64,000 nt of DNA from NCBI GenBank assembly GCA_010093485.1, contig MU001499.1, positions 1,875,397 through 1,939,396 on the forward strand, given 5' to 3'. This stretch comes from Karstenula rhodostoma CBS 690.94. Its lineage: Eukaryota; Ascomycota; Dothideomycetes; Pleosporales; Didymosphaeriaceae. This document shows, in pieces, positions 49,001 to 61,868 of the stretch. Below the pieces are notes generated by a model that saw only the letters and a list, made by a program, of their open reading frames with translations, made no database searches and had not been told where the DNA came from. How positions within the stretch are numbered: position 1 is the first letter of the stretch; each line of letters starts with the position of its first letter. The position numbers and the translations under genes were made by a program.

Positions 49001-51349
49001 GGGAATTTGTCGTTCTGTTCATCCTAGAAGCTGGTCAGTGATACAGTTGGAAAACCGTCCGTGTTACATACCATGGTGGCGTCATTGATAAGCTCGACAC
49101 ACTCTTGCAGCTTGTCTTGGACCAGCCGACCCGGATCCACGCCCATTCGCAACGAAAGGTCGATCCAGGAGACTCGGGGCATGATTTCAGGCCTTGCAAG
49201 CAAGAGGAGATCTACACTCTGATTCCGCAGTTCTTCAGCATCTATGCTGGCGTCATGCTTTTTCACAGACTCCGGAGAAAGACAAATGGAAGTAAGGACG
49301 TTGTACAGCTCGCTGACTCCGGATTTCGAAGCGACTGCTGCACTCTCTTTGTCACCTGACTCGGTCGACCTATACCAGGACCACAGTCCGGTAACAATGA
49401 CGTGGCTTATCTTGCTGGGTGTTTGCACATAAACCTTCTCGAGGGCGAGCTTAGCAGCTGCTTTGGCTTTGGCCGCGACACCTTGAGCGACCATGAGGAA
49501 GATGAATGCATGCGCCCAGGCTTCACGCGCCTCAGTTGGCGTACCATCTTGGAGGAGTGAGGGCGAGACAGCAGTCAGGGCACGTAAGGCGATCTCAACG
49601 TCCTCTTCAGAATTGAGTTTAGAGTAGACGCGTGGATTCAGCAGAAACGAAGGTTTAGGCTTTATTGCGAGAGACTGAGCAACAACATCAGACTTCTTGT
49701 AGATTCCGTTGAGTGTAGCATCGCCAGAAGACTGGACTTTGCTTGCTAAGAGAGCGGTCACATAGTGCCCCACCGTTACCAATCCGCTTTGAGTAGCCGG
49801 GACAGGATTGGCATTGACTTCTTGCCAGATCTCTACCAACTTTGGGAGCGACGCGTGGTAAAAAGAGATGATGTCTTTTTGCTCCAGTTGCTGGGGAGTC
49901 AGCTCCCACAACAGATCTGCGGTGCGGAGGGCCCAAAGTCGCCGAATCGGAATCCGCTTGTCAGCCATCCCCTTAATGAAGGCATCTGAAATAGGTTTCT
50001 CCAGAGCGACACCATTTGCTAGACCGAACTTGAGGTGCTTGGCCAGGGCAGTCACTTCCGCGACCACGGCGGCTTCGTTTGGCTCCTTCAGGGCTACTGG
50101 CGCCATCGCAACGGGTATTTTCTGGGATAATGCAGCAGACTCAGGAAGTGAGCTTAACATTTGGGCATGAAGCACCTTCTGATCGACTCCACTGACTTTT
50201 CCCTGCTTTAGTGGAATGAGGATCTCATCTGTAACTTTGCCGATTTCCGACTCGCCACGGGATCGCGAAGCAAGTGCTTGGAACGTGCGAAGGGCACCTG
50301 TGCGAATGCCGGGGTTCGTTGACTTCACATTCGAAAGCAGCGGTTTGAGGAGGTTGCCAAGCAGCAAATTGGAGAGATCCAGATGTTCGGGTAGAGCCAA
50401 TATCATGGGTGTGACGATGTCGTTCAAGACGACCTCGGGTGCCCGGAGCAATGCCTTCTCGATCGGGGGGACAATATCCTTTGTTAGCTCGTCCAGCGTC
50501 GTGAAGCTCTCGAAAAAGTCGTGGAAGGCATGCGTGATATGATCGGGCAACTGAGTCCGCGATCCGACGATTTCTCGCACGTAGAAAGTATAGTATTCTT
50601 GTTTGCGGGCTTCCAATAGAGGCTTCACGGTCGGCAGTCGCGACGAGACTCCGGCAATGGCCCCGAGAAGGACGGCGTTTCCAGCCGTCGAGGATGCGCC
50701 CTTGGCGGTGAGAGTGGTGACCAACTTGCTCAGCGCGTCTTCTCCAATGTCCTTTGCACGGAACAGCGGACGCAATGCGCGGCGTGTCGAGACGAGGGCG
50801 GAATGATGGATACGCGCACCTCGCCGCTTGTCTTCAATGCCCATGCATAGCTCCAAGACGCTTGCGAGGGCGAGGGCGACGTCGAGGCCAAGTTTTCCCC
50901 ACTGCTCCGGCACGTTCGCAAAGTGCTGCAGAAGCACCGAGCACCAGTCAACCAATACAATGACGTTGCCCAGGGCCAAGCTCTTCTTCTGCGACTCCTT
51001 CTTCAGGAATTGGACTGTTGCGGCGAGCACCAGACTGCCATGTGTGCTGCCGATGAGGGCTCGGAGCACCTGCTCAACGGCATATCGCGAGTCGCGGTCG
51101 TCGTAGAGGGGATAGGTTTCGAAGAGCAGCTCGAGGAGGACGCGGAGGTCGGGCGGCACGAGGGCTGGGACACAATCAGCACTCGCATCGCGTCACGGCG
51201 GCGTGTGGCGCGGGATACGCACAGTCGGCTTCTACCTGGTGCTGCAGGCCCGACAGCTCGTGGATGCGGCGCTTGGTGGAGCTGGTGACCAGGCCGCGGC
51301 GCAGCTCGTCGCGGTCCAGTTGTTGCGCACTCGCTCCATCGACGGTCAT
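43051..51349 (-). CDS. GCN1: Gcn1, ribosome-bound activator of the eIF2alpha kinase Gcn2
   Basis: Six exons on the minus strand (51223-51349, 49072-51164, 48345-49023, 48105-48299, 43616-48056, 43561-43051) give 2681 residues, close to yeast Gcn1. Family knowledge: Gcn1 binds stalled or collided ribosomes and passes the uncharged-tRNA signal to Gcn2. Seen here: SSTKRRIHEL near the start, FETYPLYDDRDSRYAV, and VTRVLYRLRF-type sequence (MITRVLYRLRFLSDQRP). A very long series of HEAT repeats follows, with the eEF3-like central part (LPDIIPPLTTVLTDSHKEVR, LEERGLGD-like repeats). RWD-binding region motifs come after (KQGICMALKELI, DPNVEVREAAAEAFDAL). The first donor was set at GTGCGT (51222) because it alone restores frame to the next exon. 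The last intron is 54 nt and free of stops, so its retention would add 18 residues. Confidence 0.93.
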
Positions 51350-51770
51350 GGTGCTACTCCATGCGATGGCGGGGTTCGGCGGGGTGGGTTGCAGCTTCAA
51401 ATTTACACAGTAACGCGAGGCAGCTGGCACGCCCGGCGCCTCGCAGGCCATTTTTGCCGACCGAACTTTTGCCGAGCCCGCTAGTCTAGCGCATCCGACG
51501 ACAGCACACGCCGCCCTCCACCACCACCGACGCCCTTTTCGAGCCCGGTCTATCCACCCTCTCCCTCTCCGTCTCCTGTGCACGCCCTGGACTAATGCGT
51601 TTCACCCGTAGACCCGCATCCGCCAACCTCGATCTAGCCAAAGATCAAGCCCCCTGGTTTTCCATACGGATCCCGACCTGACCTGGCCTGGCCGCACAAC
51701 CTGCACCCGCCGCGCTTTTCTGCCGCTGCAGGAGCTCCCACGCCTCTGCTCTGGTCTGGTCCCGTGACCA
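51350..51770. promoter_or_regulatory. Bidirectional promoter of GCN1 and the DExH helicase gene
   Basis: The two start codons are 421 bp apart and diverge. Pyrimidine-rich runs occur near 51500-51600. I see no clear TATA element. Shared control is inferred from spacing only. Confidence 0.45.
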
Positions 51771-54700
51771 ATGGCCCCGAACAAGAAAAAGAAGAAGCCC
51801 GCCGGCAATCCTGCCCGCGGCTTCGCTACTACCTCCGTAGCAAGCAAGCCCAAGGACAGGCCTGCCGCCGTCACCACAAACGACGAAGAAGCCATTTTGC
51901 CCGAAAAGGAACATGGCCCAGTAGTCGAACCAGCCCCGCAGGCATCCTCCAATCCTGCTCCAGTCCCCCCACCACCGCAGGTCGAGCAGACCCCGGAGGA
52001 ACTCGAAGCTCAGCTGGAACGCGACGAGCTTCAACTGCTGGTTGAGAAGCATGCCCCAAAGGTCCGCCGAGAGGCTCGCCGACAGGCTACGAAGCTGCAG
52101 ACGGACCGCAGGGTGCTTCGCGCTGCGGCCGAGTCACTCACCACCCATGACTGGCTGTCCAGTGACATTACCAACCACATCATCTCACTAGCCCGGGCCG
52201 AGTCGAAAGACTCTAACCGCAGACAAAGTCAGCAGTCTTTGCTCAAGGTCATGTCTGAGGAAGATGCCACGGCTAGACTGTGGATGCTTGAACTGACCCT
52301 ACGCGACATGGCCTTCTCGCCCACGCACATCGAGCCTGTACTACGTTGGCTCTGCGCCAATGCTGCTTCGGTAGACAGCACAGCTAGTGTGTGGGGTCTG
52401 CAGGAGGCTCTCGGGTGGTTGGCTTTGGATCATTGTGATGGCCACTCGCTCTCTTACGATGAACCCAAGAAGCCACGCCCCACGACTGTCTCTCCGAACA
52501 CATCGCGACCTGGTACGTCATGCTAGTGCCAATCAGCTTGAATCATCATAGCTCATTCTGAATGCCTTACGTCTACGGTTACTCATACTGGATGTCGCAT
52601 ATGTTGCCTGTTATTGATCTACTGAGCTAATGTAAAACTCCCAGGGACCCCTGTGCCTGAGACTCCTCCCGTCACCACGGGGAGCAATGTTAATTCTGAG
52701 AATGAATCTTCCCGAGCTCCCACCCCAGCACTGCGCGGAGGGGATACTAGACCACCTCCTCCGGAACCCGAAGTATCTGACGTAGCTGTTAGTGATTTGG
52801 ACAGTGACTTGGAGCCAGACCAATTGGTCCCAACGTATATCAAAATCAAAGGGAAGCTGTTCGAGCTCGATCCTGATACCGTGGAGGCGAAATCGCGCAA
52901 GCCAGGTAAGAGCAAGAAAGCCGGGAACGTGAAACCAACAAGTATGGCGCAACCGCCAGCAGTCCGCAAACTACTTTCACAGCTGCAGAAACTGGAATCA
53001 GATGCGCTATTCGACGACATCGAAGCAGAAGCGCTATGGCCCAACAAGCGGGCTGAAATTACACAAAGAATGGCAGCAGAGAGGCAACAGCCGACCGTTC
53101 CGAAAACACCTAAACCCGCCGGAGTAGCGAGTGGGTTATCCACTCCCCGAAAGGCTCCTGCGTGGAAAAAGCAGGAGCAAGACGCACGCTCAGAAGAAGG
53201 GGGCGAGGACGAGGGTGACCTGTTAGGGGACATGTTTTCAGCTATACCAGATGAAGCACCCAAAAGTGACCAGGTCAAGACGAGTGATGCTGACGATAAC
53301 GTGACTTTGCGCGACTTTGGCAAACAGAGTGGCATTAGTCCACGAAGAGTGCTGGAAGAAGCGATCCGTGCGAGGTTCGTACCGACACACATGCCTTGGT
53401 CCGATATGCTGACAGTGGTAGGGATCCTAGTGCACGCCTTTCGTACAGGCAGATCTCCCCTACCACATACTCGTGCCGGCACAGTTTGACCGTGCTGTGG
53501 TCGAAAGACCAGGATCTGGAATATGATACCGAAATTGTCGGTGTTACCAGCAAGATCAGCGGCGTTCGAGCCATTTTCGAGGCGACTTCCATCGCTACCA
53601 TCTCCGTGGAGCAGAGTGAAGGCTTCATCTCGACGGTAGCGTTGTTCAGCATATTCGCTGCTTCCGCCAAGGAAGAAAAGCTTTACCTGCGCCTTCCACC
53701 TGCGTGGAGAGACCTTTACCGAGATTTACTCGATACTCGCAGGTCTCGCATTGATGCTTCCGATCGTGATAAGATCAAATACTTTCGGTCTCTCGTTCAA
53801 GATCAATTGGAAGATGAAGAGGCTGAAGGTGTTGTGCTCACAAGTCGCTTTAGGGCGCGTAACCAGGCTGCAGCCAGTTCAAGCTCTTCTGCATCAGGGC
53901 AGAACACCCCTCCACAGATATTCGAAAGCTTGAAAGAATTGTGGTACAACAAAGCCTCCATGCATTCCTTCCAATACATGCTCCAAGGCCGAGCTACGTT
54001 GCCTGTCTTTGCGTACAAGGAGATGATACTTTCCACGATTGACAAGCACCAGGTGACTATAGTGTGCGGTGAAACAGGTGAGTGCTTACGGGCTCGATGA
54101 TCGCGTGTGCCCCTCCTAATCGAGTCCAGGCTGTGGAAAGAGTACCCAGATACCCTCTTTCCTTCTGGAGCACGAACTATCCCAGGGGAAGCCTTGTAAA
54201 ATATTCTGTACTGAACCTCGACGAATATCAGCGATATCCCTCGCTCAGCGTGTGAGCGATGAATTAGGAGAAGCCCCCAAGGACGTCGGCACGATCCGTT
54301 CCTTAGTGGGATACGCAATTCGTCTGGAGTCCAAGACGACGCCTCAGACAAGGCTCATCTTTGCCACAGTTGGTGTAGTGTTGCGCATGTTGGAATCATC
54401 GAACAACCTTACCGAAGTCACGCATTTGATCATCGACGAGGTTCACGAGCGAAGGTATGCATAATACACACTGGTGGAGATGCTATACTGACAACACGTA
54501 GTATCGATACAGACTTTATGCTCATCATCCTTCGTTCGCTGATGCTTACTCGTCCCGAGCTGAAAGTCATTCTCATGAGTGCTACCGTCGATGCGAATCG
54601 CTTTTCAAATTACCTCAATGGAGCGCCAGTGCTAAATGTGCCCGGAAGAACGTTCCCTGTTCAGACCAAGTATCTTGAGGACGCCATCGAGTTGACGCAC

Positions 54701-56512
54701 TATACTGCAAACACAAATAACAAGATCGTCAACGGCCCCGACAGTGGCGACGAGGACGATGCAACATCATCAGAGAAAACAAACACCTCTCAATTGACGG
54801 GCTACAGTGCGGCCACCAAAAACGCACTAGCCGAGTATGATGAATATGCGATTGACTATGACTTAATCGTCCGTCTCATGGAAGTAGTCGCGTACGATCC
54901 GCAGCTCGCCCGGTACAGTAGCGCCATTCTGTGCTTCTTGCCAGGTATTGCTGAGATTCGCCAACTGAACGACCTACTGGCCGCCCATCCTTCCTTCGAT
55001 AACAGCTGGCTCATATACCCTCTTCATTCCACCATTTCCAGCGAAGAACAGCAAGCAGCCTTCGTGATCCCCCCTCCGGGTATGAGGAAGATCGTCATCG
55101 CTACGAATATTGCGGAAACAGGAGTCACCATACCTGACATTACATGTGTCATCGATACTGGCAAGCACAAGGAGATGCGCTTCGACGAACGCAGACAGCT
55201 CTCTCGCTTGACGCAGTCGTTTATCTCTCGTGCAAATGCGAAGCAAAGACGAGGTCGCGCGGGTCGTGTACAGGACGGCCTGTGTTTCCACCTATTTACA
55301 AAGTATCGACACGATAACCTCATGGTCGAGCAGCAGACACCCGAAATGCTTCGACTCTCATTGCAAGATCTGGTCATGCGTACAAAGATCTGTAAGCTTG
55401 GCGACATCGAAAAGACACTCTCTGAGGCCCTCGATCCCCCTTCATCACGCAATATCCGCCGAGCAATCGACGCGCTCATCGAAGTCGATGCCCTCACACC
55501 TGGCGAGGATCTCACGCCACTCGGAAACCAAATCGCGAAACTACCACTGGATGCGCATCTTGGGAAGCTCGTCCTGCTATCAGCCATATTTAGCTGCGTG
55601 GACGCGGCCATCACCATTGCCGCGATCTTGTCCTCCAAATCCCCCTTCCTGACACCGTTTGGCGCAAAGCAACGCGCCGACGCCGCCCGCATGGCTTTCA
55701 AGAAGGGCGACTCGGACCTCCTAACCACTTACAACGCCTACATTGCCTGGAAAACCGTCTGCACAACAGCCGGCCGCTCAGAGGCTCAGTTCTGCCACAA
55801 AAACTTCCTCAGCGCGCCGAACCTCTCCAACATCGAGGACCTCAAAGCCCAGCTTCTCTCCTCGCTCGTAGAAGCCGGCTTCGTCACCATGACTCCCGAA
55901 GAGCGCAGAGCACACTCACGCTACCGCAGCACCTCGCGCTACCGCACCTTCGTAGCCATCCCCGCAGCCTACGACGCCCACTCCGCCAACGACATCCTCG
56001 TCAACGCCGTCGTCGGCATGGCCTTCTACCCCAAGATCCTGACGCGCGACGGCAAGGGCTGGCGCAACATCTCAAACGCGCAGTCCGTCTCGCTCGCGCC
56101 CACGTCCGTCAACAAGCCCTCCCCCATCAACCCTTCGACTGCGAAATACCTTAGCTACTACCACATCATGCAGTCCAGCAACAAGTTCTACAATGCGCAC
56201 TCGACGAGCATCGTTTACCCGCTCCCGCTCATCCTGATGGCTGCGGCGGATGTAGAGTTCAAGCTGCATGCTGGCGTTGTCGCGATGCCTGGAAATACGC
56301 TGCGGTTTGCGGTCCGTGAGTGGCGGGTTGCGGTTGCGCTGAAGGTTTTGAGAAGGAGGGTAAGGGAGGTACTGGGGGCGGCGTGGCGGAATCCTAGTCG
56401 GGGGCTGAGTGGGAGGGAGAGGGAGTGGTTGGGGCTCTTCTTTAAGGTGTTTGAGGAGAAGTGGGAGAAGGAGGAGAGGATTAGGGAGAGAGGTGGTGGG
56501 AAGGGGAAGTGA
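51771..56512 (+). CDS. DExH-box RNA helicase, DHX29/YLR419W-like
   Basis: Five exons (51771-52512, 52645-53374, 53416-54077, 54130-54454, 54502-56512) give 1489 residues. The N-terminus is Lys-rich (MAPNKKKKKPAG) and is followed by a long charged, coiled and Pro-rich region. The helicase core has Walker A GETGCGKSTQIP (Lys715), TEPRRISAISLAQRVSDE, motif II Asp814-Glu-Val-His (DEVH), motif III SAT, ATNIAETGVTIPD and motif VI QRRGRAGR. HA2 and OB-fold regions follow, and the protein ends in a Lys/Glu-rich tail. DHX29-type proteins bind the 40S subunit and help scanning through structured leaders. YLR419W is the yeast relative. Assignment to this branch over DHX57 rests on the overall layout and is less certain than the helicase call. 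The third exon join (41-nt intron) is needed to restore frame. Confidence 0.9.
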
Positions 56513-56888
56513 GTGGGATGCGTGTCGGAGGTGAGGTTGGTACAGGGTTCTACGCGATTGGCATTGGGTGTGGTCTTGGCGGCCGGGTCTGTCGTCACGG
56601 TATTGAAATAGTCCAGCCTTGCGTTATTCATCTGAAATACTTGTAGCCACCTAGCCGTTCTAGCACAAGAGCAACAATATCAAGGAAACGCCTAAGCGTA
56701 ACTGAACAAACGCCTGAATAAGTAGCAAAAATCCGGGTATCATCAAAGGCGCCCGCCCACCCGAAGCCCAAATTTCACGGTATAGATAGGCACGCCCAAA
56801 CGCCGAATGCATGCACACAACACACCGTCTCTCGCTCGTCCGCGAAAAAAACCACTCGACATAACGGCGAAGATAGAAACCGCCAAGC
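56513..56888. other. Convergent spacer between helicase and HFI1
   Basis: About 376 bp between two 3' ends. No extra gene or repeat is recognised. Confidence 0.4.
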
Positions 56889-58357
56889 TCACAGATCACC
56901 CAACTCGAGGACCGCATCCAGCGCGCCGTCCATCTCGTCAACGTCCTTGACGCTGCCGCCCTGCCACGTCGACTCCTCGTCGATATCCATGGGGTCGCCG
57001 CGGTCGCGGTCGCGGTCGCGGTCGAGGGAGGCGGCCTTAGCGACGCCGTTGATGCCGTTGGTGAGGGGTTTCGACTTGCTTCTCTCAGCCGCGGCGAGTC
57101 CGCCGTTGATGGCAGCGCCCATGCCAGCGGCAGCGGGTAAATACACGTCTTCGACGCCGGGGGTGTCGAGGAATCTGGAATGCGAGATTGCGCCGGCGAG
57201 GATGGGCACGTGGGCGAGGTAGCTGTCGCCGATCTCGAGGGCCAGACGGAGATCCTGCATGCAGAGTAGTTTGCGCTTTCTCCGCTCCTCGTGCTCGACG
57301 GGTAGCTCGCCGCCCGCCAGTCTGACCATCTCGCCGCGCGCAACACGCTCTTCTTCCCTCTCCACGCGCTTCTTGTACTCGGCGGTGCGCACGTAGCCCG
57401 TGCCGTTTGCATTCACCAGCGTGAAGAAGTTCGTCAGCGCTTCTTTGATGTAGTTTTCGCATGCGATGTTGAGGAGGTCGGCGCAGTCGGGGGCGTGGCC
57501 CTGCGGGAGGCCGGACTCGTAGCAGATGGGGAGGAGCCGGAGGGAGATGGAGGAAGCGGTGGGGAATTCGTGGGTTTCGGTGAAGAGCGGCGCGGTGTAG
57601 CGTTTGCGGATTTCGAGGTCCCAGTCTAGTGTTTTGGTTAGTATGCACAGCACTGCTAGGGAGGGTGGCCGGGTGGAGAGGAAACGGGAAACGCACTCGT
57701 CTTGCCATAGCCGCCCGCCTGCGCCGCGGGCCCAGCTTCAGGCAGCTTTACTCGCCGCGCCTCGTGATACTCCATCATCATGCCGCCGACGGGATCCAAT
57801 GGCGCGAAATCGAACCCGCCGCCGCCGCCCTGGTGTATGGTCTTCAACCGCTTCCGCTCCCGCCGCGAGATCTGCATGACCTCCTGCTTGAGCCTCTTCT
57901 CGCTCTCGTCGCCCGTCCCCTTGGGCACGCTGCCGGACACCTTGTCCGAGCTCGACACCCAGCTCGCGATGCCGGCCTCAGGCGCATCCCGCCACACATT
58001 CGCATAGACGCCCATGACAAGGGCATTGTGCGCTCTCTCGAGGCCGCCGCGGGCCGCAGTCTTCGCAGCGTCACCCTCGGCCCGCGCGAAGATGGCGTCC
58101 AGCCGCGCGCTCAGCTCCTCCTGGTTGAGGTTGCCGAGGAGAAAGGCCGACAGCGACGTCTTGTACGTGGTCCAGTCTGCGTCGCCGAGGGCGGACTTGA
58201 CGGCGGTGTAGAGCGGCTCGATGTCGATGCGCGGGGCGCGCGGGGCGCTGGGCTTCGAGGCCGACTTGAGGGGCAGCGAGAGGTCGGGTAGCGTCTTGGA
58301 GGAGAGGATGGGCGTCGTCGACATGTCCATGTCGTTGGGGCGGATGGTGCCGGCCAT
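56889..58357 (-). CDS. HFI1: SAGA complex core subunit Hfi1/Ada1 (TADA1)
   Basis: Two exons on the minus strand (57697-58357 and 56889-57625) with a 71-nt intron (GTGCGT..CTAG, branch-like ACTAAC) give 465 residues. Family knowledge: Hfi1 pairs with Taf12 through a histone-fold region and holds the SAGA coactivator core together. Seen here: IDIEPLYTAVKSALGDADW and YKTSLSAFLLGNLNQEELSA near residues 43-80, which is the conserved N-terminal block. Then come RRERKRLKTI, and after the intron WDLEIRKRYTAPLFTETHEF, LLPICYESGLPQG and CADLLNIACENYIKEALTNF, the putative histone-fold part. A low-complexity Asp/Arg run (DRDRDRDRGDP) comes near the C-terminus from a repeated GCGGTC motif at about 57000-57025. 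Confidence 0.88.
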
Positions 58358-60242
58358 GTTGGCGGCTGGGGGCTGTTGGGGCGAGAGGGGGAGGGGGTCG
58401 ACGCGCGTGAGAGGGACAGCGCGTGGGCAGCCGCAGCCGCAGCGCAGGCCGAGAGGTGCTTGCGGAGACGCTCCGGCGCGGATTTGGGCCGGGAATCGGT
58501 GTCGCGGGGTGTTTTGGGGCTGTAATCAGGTGGAGATTCGATGCATCGGACGCGGTGTGGTGGGCGCGGCGATGAAAGCGAGCGTGGTGCGGCGGTCTGA
58601 GGTTGGAATAAGCTGCGCGCTGTCGGTCGGAGGTGGAGGCGGCTGCGGAGAGCGCGTGGCCCAAGCGGGTGCCATTATGGATCATGGATGAACCAATTCG
58701 AACATCAACGATGGACGATTCGGTTATCAGTATATCCAAAACTGCCACATGAAATTCGTATTAACTCAAGTTTGACTGAGCAAGCCCATAGCAGCGATTG
58801 CTTTGCCGGTCACAAATGAGAGAATCTTGACCTACCGGGACGCACCGGTGCATGTATGCATCGAAGAGCCCGTAGGTTTTGATTGAAGTCGCTGCCAATT
58901 GCTCCTTCATGTCACGGTATATATTCTCTACATAGTCAATCTCAAGGCGGAAATGCTTTCATTGAAAGTACGAGCTATGGTATATTTCTACCGACTTGGC
59001 ATACCGGACGCTTGTTAAAAATAGTTCGACAACATAATCTATATTTTGTCTATTATTTTATGAATCAGCACTTCGTGCTTGGTGTTAGTAATCAGGAAAT
59101 GATGGCTTGACAAGCCAGAATGCGATCTACGACCGACAACTGCTCACGTATGGTAGCATCTTCGCTCCCACGCCACGCCACGTCACCATAACGGCGCGTT
59201 CTACCCCATTAGCAACTAATCTGACTGTGGGGAACTCATTTTCTGTTCGAGCAATGCTAAATTTTACTAACAGAATGGCGAATATAAAGCTTTCAACCCC
59301 GCCGACTAGCATACGTTCCTGATCCCACCCCCAGACCTCTTTCCATGTAACGGGAGCCTGCCCTTATACCCCAACCAAACTGGCATCGACCCCAATCTCT
59401 TCTTCGACCACTATGGGTGCTTTGAATTATCCACTGTAATACCGCAATCCGGTCCAAGGGGTGGTAACAGCACAATCTGGCAGTCCAAGGTCGATGTGCG
59501 AACGGTCACTTTACCGTTTCAGCCTCATGCTTGACACCCGATGGGCTGAGGAACCGCACGTGTACGAGATCAACGGGACGTATTAACTCTCCTCTCCGTC
59601 GCAGAAGGGACATCTACCGCTTAGGGTACTCAGCGGCGGGCGATGAGTGGCCCACGTGGCTCGCGGCTTCCTCGGCCAAGTGGATGGCGCCGCGATCCAG
59701 GGGAAGGATATCATGGCAGAGTGCAAGGGTGGGGATATATGCGACGGTGTTTATGCTTGTTGAGGCGGGGTTGGGTAAACTGGAGGTTGGTAGGGGTGTG
59801 AGGTCATTGAAAAAGTCTGTTGGATGGGATTGTCGGATGCGGGTGCAAGACATGTGAGGCTGCGTGACCACTACACCGATGACATTCATGGACTGAGAGA
59901 ACGCATTGATGTTGTTGCCATGAGTGGGATTCCTGCTTGACGAGCGCATTCACAGACTCCAGTACCGGCGTTGATAGCGTAGCTAACTGCATGAAGTTGG
60001 CTGTTGGGTATACCCTTTTGGAAGTGTGCGCAGACTGATTGCCTCGAAGCAGGGCTACATTCAATAAACGCCACATGCAACCAACGTGAAAAGGTGTCCG
60101 ATTGCTTCGCAACTCACAACTCGCAACAACACTTTCCAGAGCGTCATAACTGCTGGTGACACTCTCTGACCTTCAGGTCGCTCCAATCTCACCTCTTGTT
60201 ATTGGCATAACCTCGCCGGCTCTTGTTCCCAGTATTCCAAGT
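58358..60242. other. Spacer with gene remnants
   Basis: The first 300 bp should hold the HFI1 promoter. From about 58.7 kb the composition turns A+T richer, and only decayed ORFs are seen, including the remnant listed at 58960-59110. I recognise no intact gene here. Confidence 0.4.
58960..59110 (+). pseudogene. ORF remnant related to the ORF at 61869-62537
   Basis: The frame ends with LLKIVRQ...LYFVYYFMNQHFVLGVSNQE, then a stop at 59108. This lines up with LLRIQQ...MFVYHFTGHYFVVRVNNQ in the ORF at 61869-62537. Over the last 57 nt the DNA aligns without gaps at roughly two thirds identity by my count. No ATG begins the frame, so this is taken as a decayed copy. Function unknown. Confidence 0.5.
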
Positions 60243-61840
60243 ATGGGGAACCTCTATTCAAGGTTTCGCCCTGCTTCCCAGGTTGAAAACACTGTTCCAG
60301 TCGGCATCCCGCGCGAAGACCTCGCACTGTATCTATACCTGCCAGGCGGTCTCCATACCCGGATCACTGCTGGCATTGTCCTCGATTCGCCCTCTCTCGA
60401 TAGACAGACTCTGGAAAATCAGCGAGAAGAGGCTCGCTCTCGTGATGAAGTCAACGAACCCCCGAGAGCGACGCTGGCATATTCTGAAGCGGAATCGCTG
60501 GCCTTGGACGAGTGGAGGGCGCGGGTTTCGAAAACAATCGACGATCGGATGCGTCGCTACTGCAATCGTGCCGGGAACGACCAACTCATACCTGCATCTG
60601 CAAAGGATCATAGCTCTTGCCAGCCGGGAGCTCCGCAGGTCGCCTTAGTGGATTCTGGTGCAGCAATCACACGTACCGAGCACCGAGTTCTGCAAATTCC
60701 TGAGCTCATCGAAAATATATTGCGATTCGCAGATGACAACACCTTTCTGGCAAGCTGGAATGTATGCTCTTTCTGGAGATTTTGCGTTGTATCTCGAATG
60801 ACGAGGAAGAACGACTCCAGGGCTTTCTTAATGGCTCACCCATGTGCTGCCGTTGAGTACGGCCAGGAATTAAACATCTCGTGGCTCAAGCCCACTCGTG
60901 AAGAGCAGGACGCATTCATCAAGCAGTATCAGCAGCTCATCGACGACACGGAGGGCAGCAAGGTTGCCTGGAAGTATGTTTATCCCCCAGCTGTTTTCAC
61001 GCAGCTGGGCGACCTGCCGGAGGCGTTCTTCGACTCGCTCAACGAATACGTAAAGTTTCAGATTCCGAGCCGCGCTCCTGACTCGAGCCTCTTCATCCGG
61101 GCAATCGGTATCCACTCCGTTGGTTCCGACCGGGAATCCCCGATTTCCACGACACCCCACGATGGCTTGACTTGAGTCAGTTCGTTTTGAACCCGTATTT
61201 TGAAGGCCTCTTTGGAGATACAGGACGTCTCAAGCACGCTCGAAGTAAATGGGAAATCACTCTACGGGATGATACATTCCACCCACTGATAGATCCGGCA
61301 CGAGTTCCGGGCGACTTCCTTGACTTGATCGGCCCGATGCACATTACACAACCCCCTTGCAAAGCACTCGGTATCTACCTGAAGCAAGGATCAATGATGA
61401 CAAACAACCTGGAGCTTCTACAGTGGTGCAGCAGTGCATTTGTTACTCTTAGCCCGCTCCACTCTGTACGGAACGCTGACGGCATCAAAGCGCACGAGCT
61501 TCTCCAAGCTTTACAATCTTCTGTTCATCAACTGCGCTAAACCTGGGCGGGACAAGCGCAGAGACTTCGTGATCAGATACCTAAAGCGCATTGGCTAGAT
61601 GACATCTGGGGTTACCCCGGAGTACCGCGATTCTTCGTTGTCTTGGAGAACATGGACATGAAACACACACCCAACGACCATGCATTCCATGCCAGTCGGC
61701 TGATGTATATGAGCAATCAGAGAAGCAGGGCAGAGAGACAGGGTGACTGGGTTGAGAGAGAGCTCATGGACTTTCGGGAAAGCGACACTGGCCGACATCC
61801 CATAACATGGGACGTTCACTTGCGAACCTGCGTCTTCTGA
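60243..61840 (+). pseudogene. Broken F-box-like gene with a frameshift and an in-frame stop
   Basis: From ATG 60243 (MGNLYSRF) one frame runs to about 61120 with an F-box-like helix pair (LQIPELIENILRFADDNTF, then WNVCSFWRFCVVSR), typical of large fungal F-box families. The frame then shifts. The second frame reads DFHDTPRWLDLSQFVLNPYF and continues to a TAA at 61538-61540. Beyond the TAA the same frame stays open, with AHWLDDIWGYPGVPRFFVV and HTPNDHAFHASRLMYMSNQ, to a TGA at 61838. No intron with good splice sites repairs the shift; the only frame-compatible pair, 61119-61180, has a poor donor and would remove the natural-looking WLDLSQ. Two lesions suggest a pseudogene. F-box proteins are substrate adaptors of SCF ubiquitin ligases; the target here is unknown. 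Confidence 0.65.
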
Positions 61841-61868
61841 AATATGGAGGCTCGCCACATTCTCCAGC

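Noticed and set aside
61119..61180. Possible intron repairing the F-box-like frameshift
   Set aside because: The donor GTTGGT is poor, and splicing would delete the natural-looking WLDLSQ stretch. A true frameshift fits better, though not proven.
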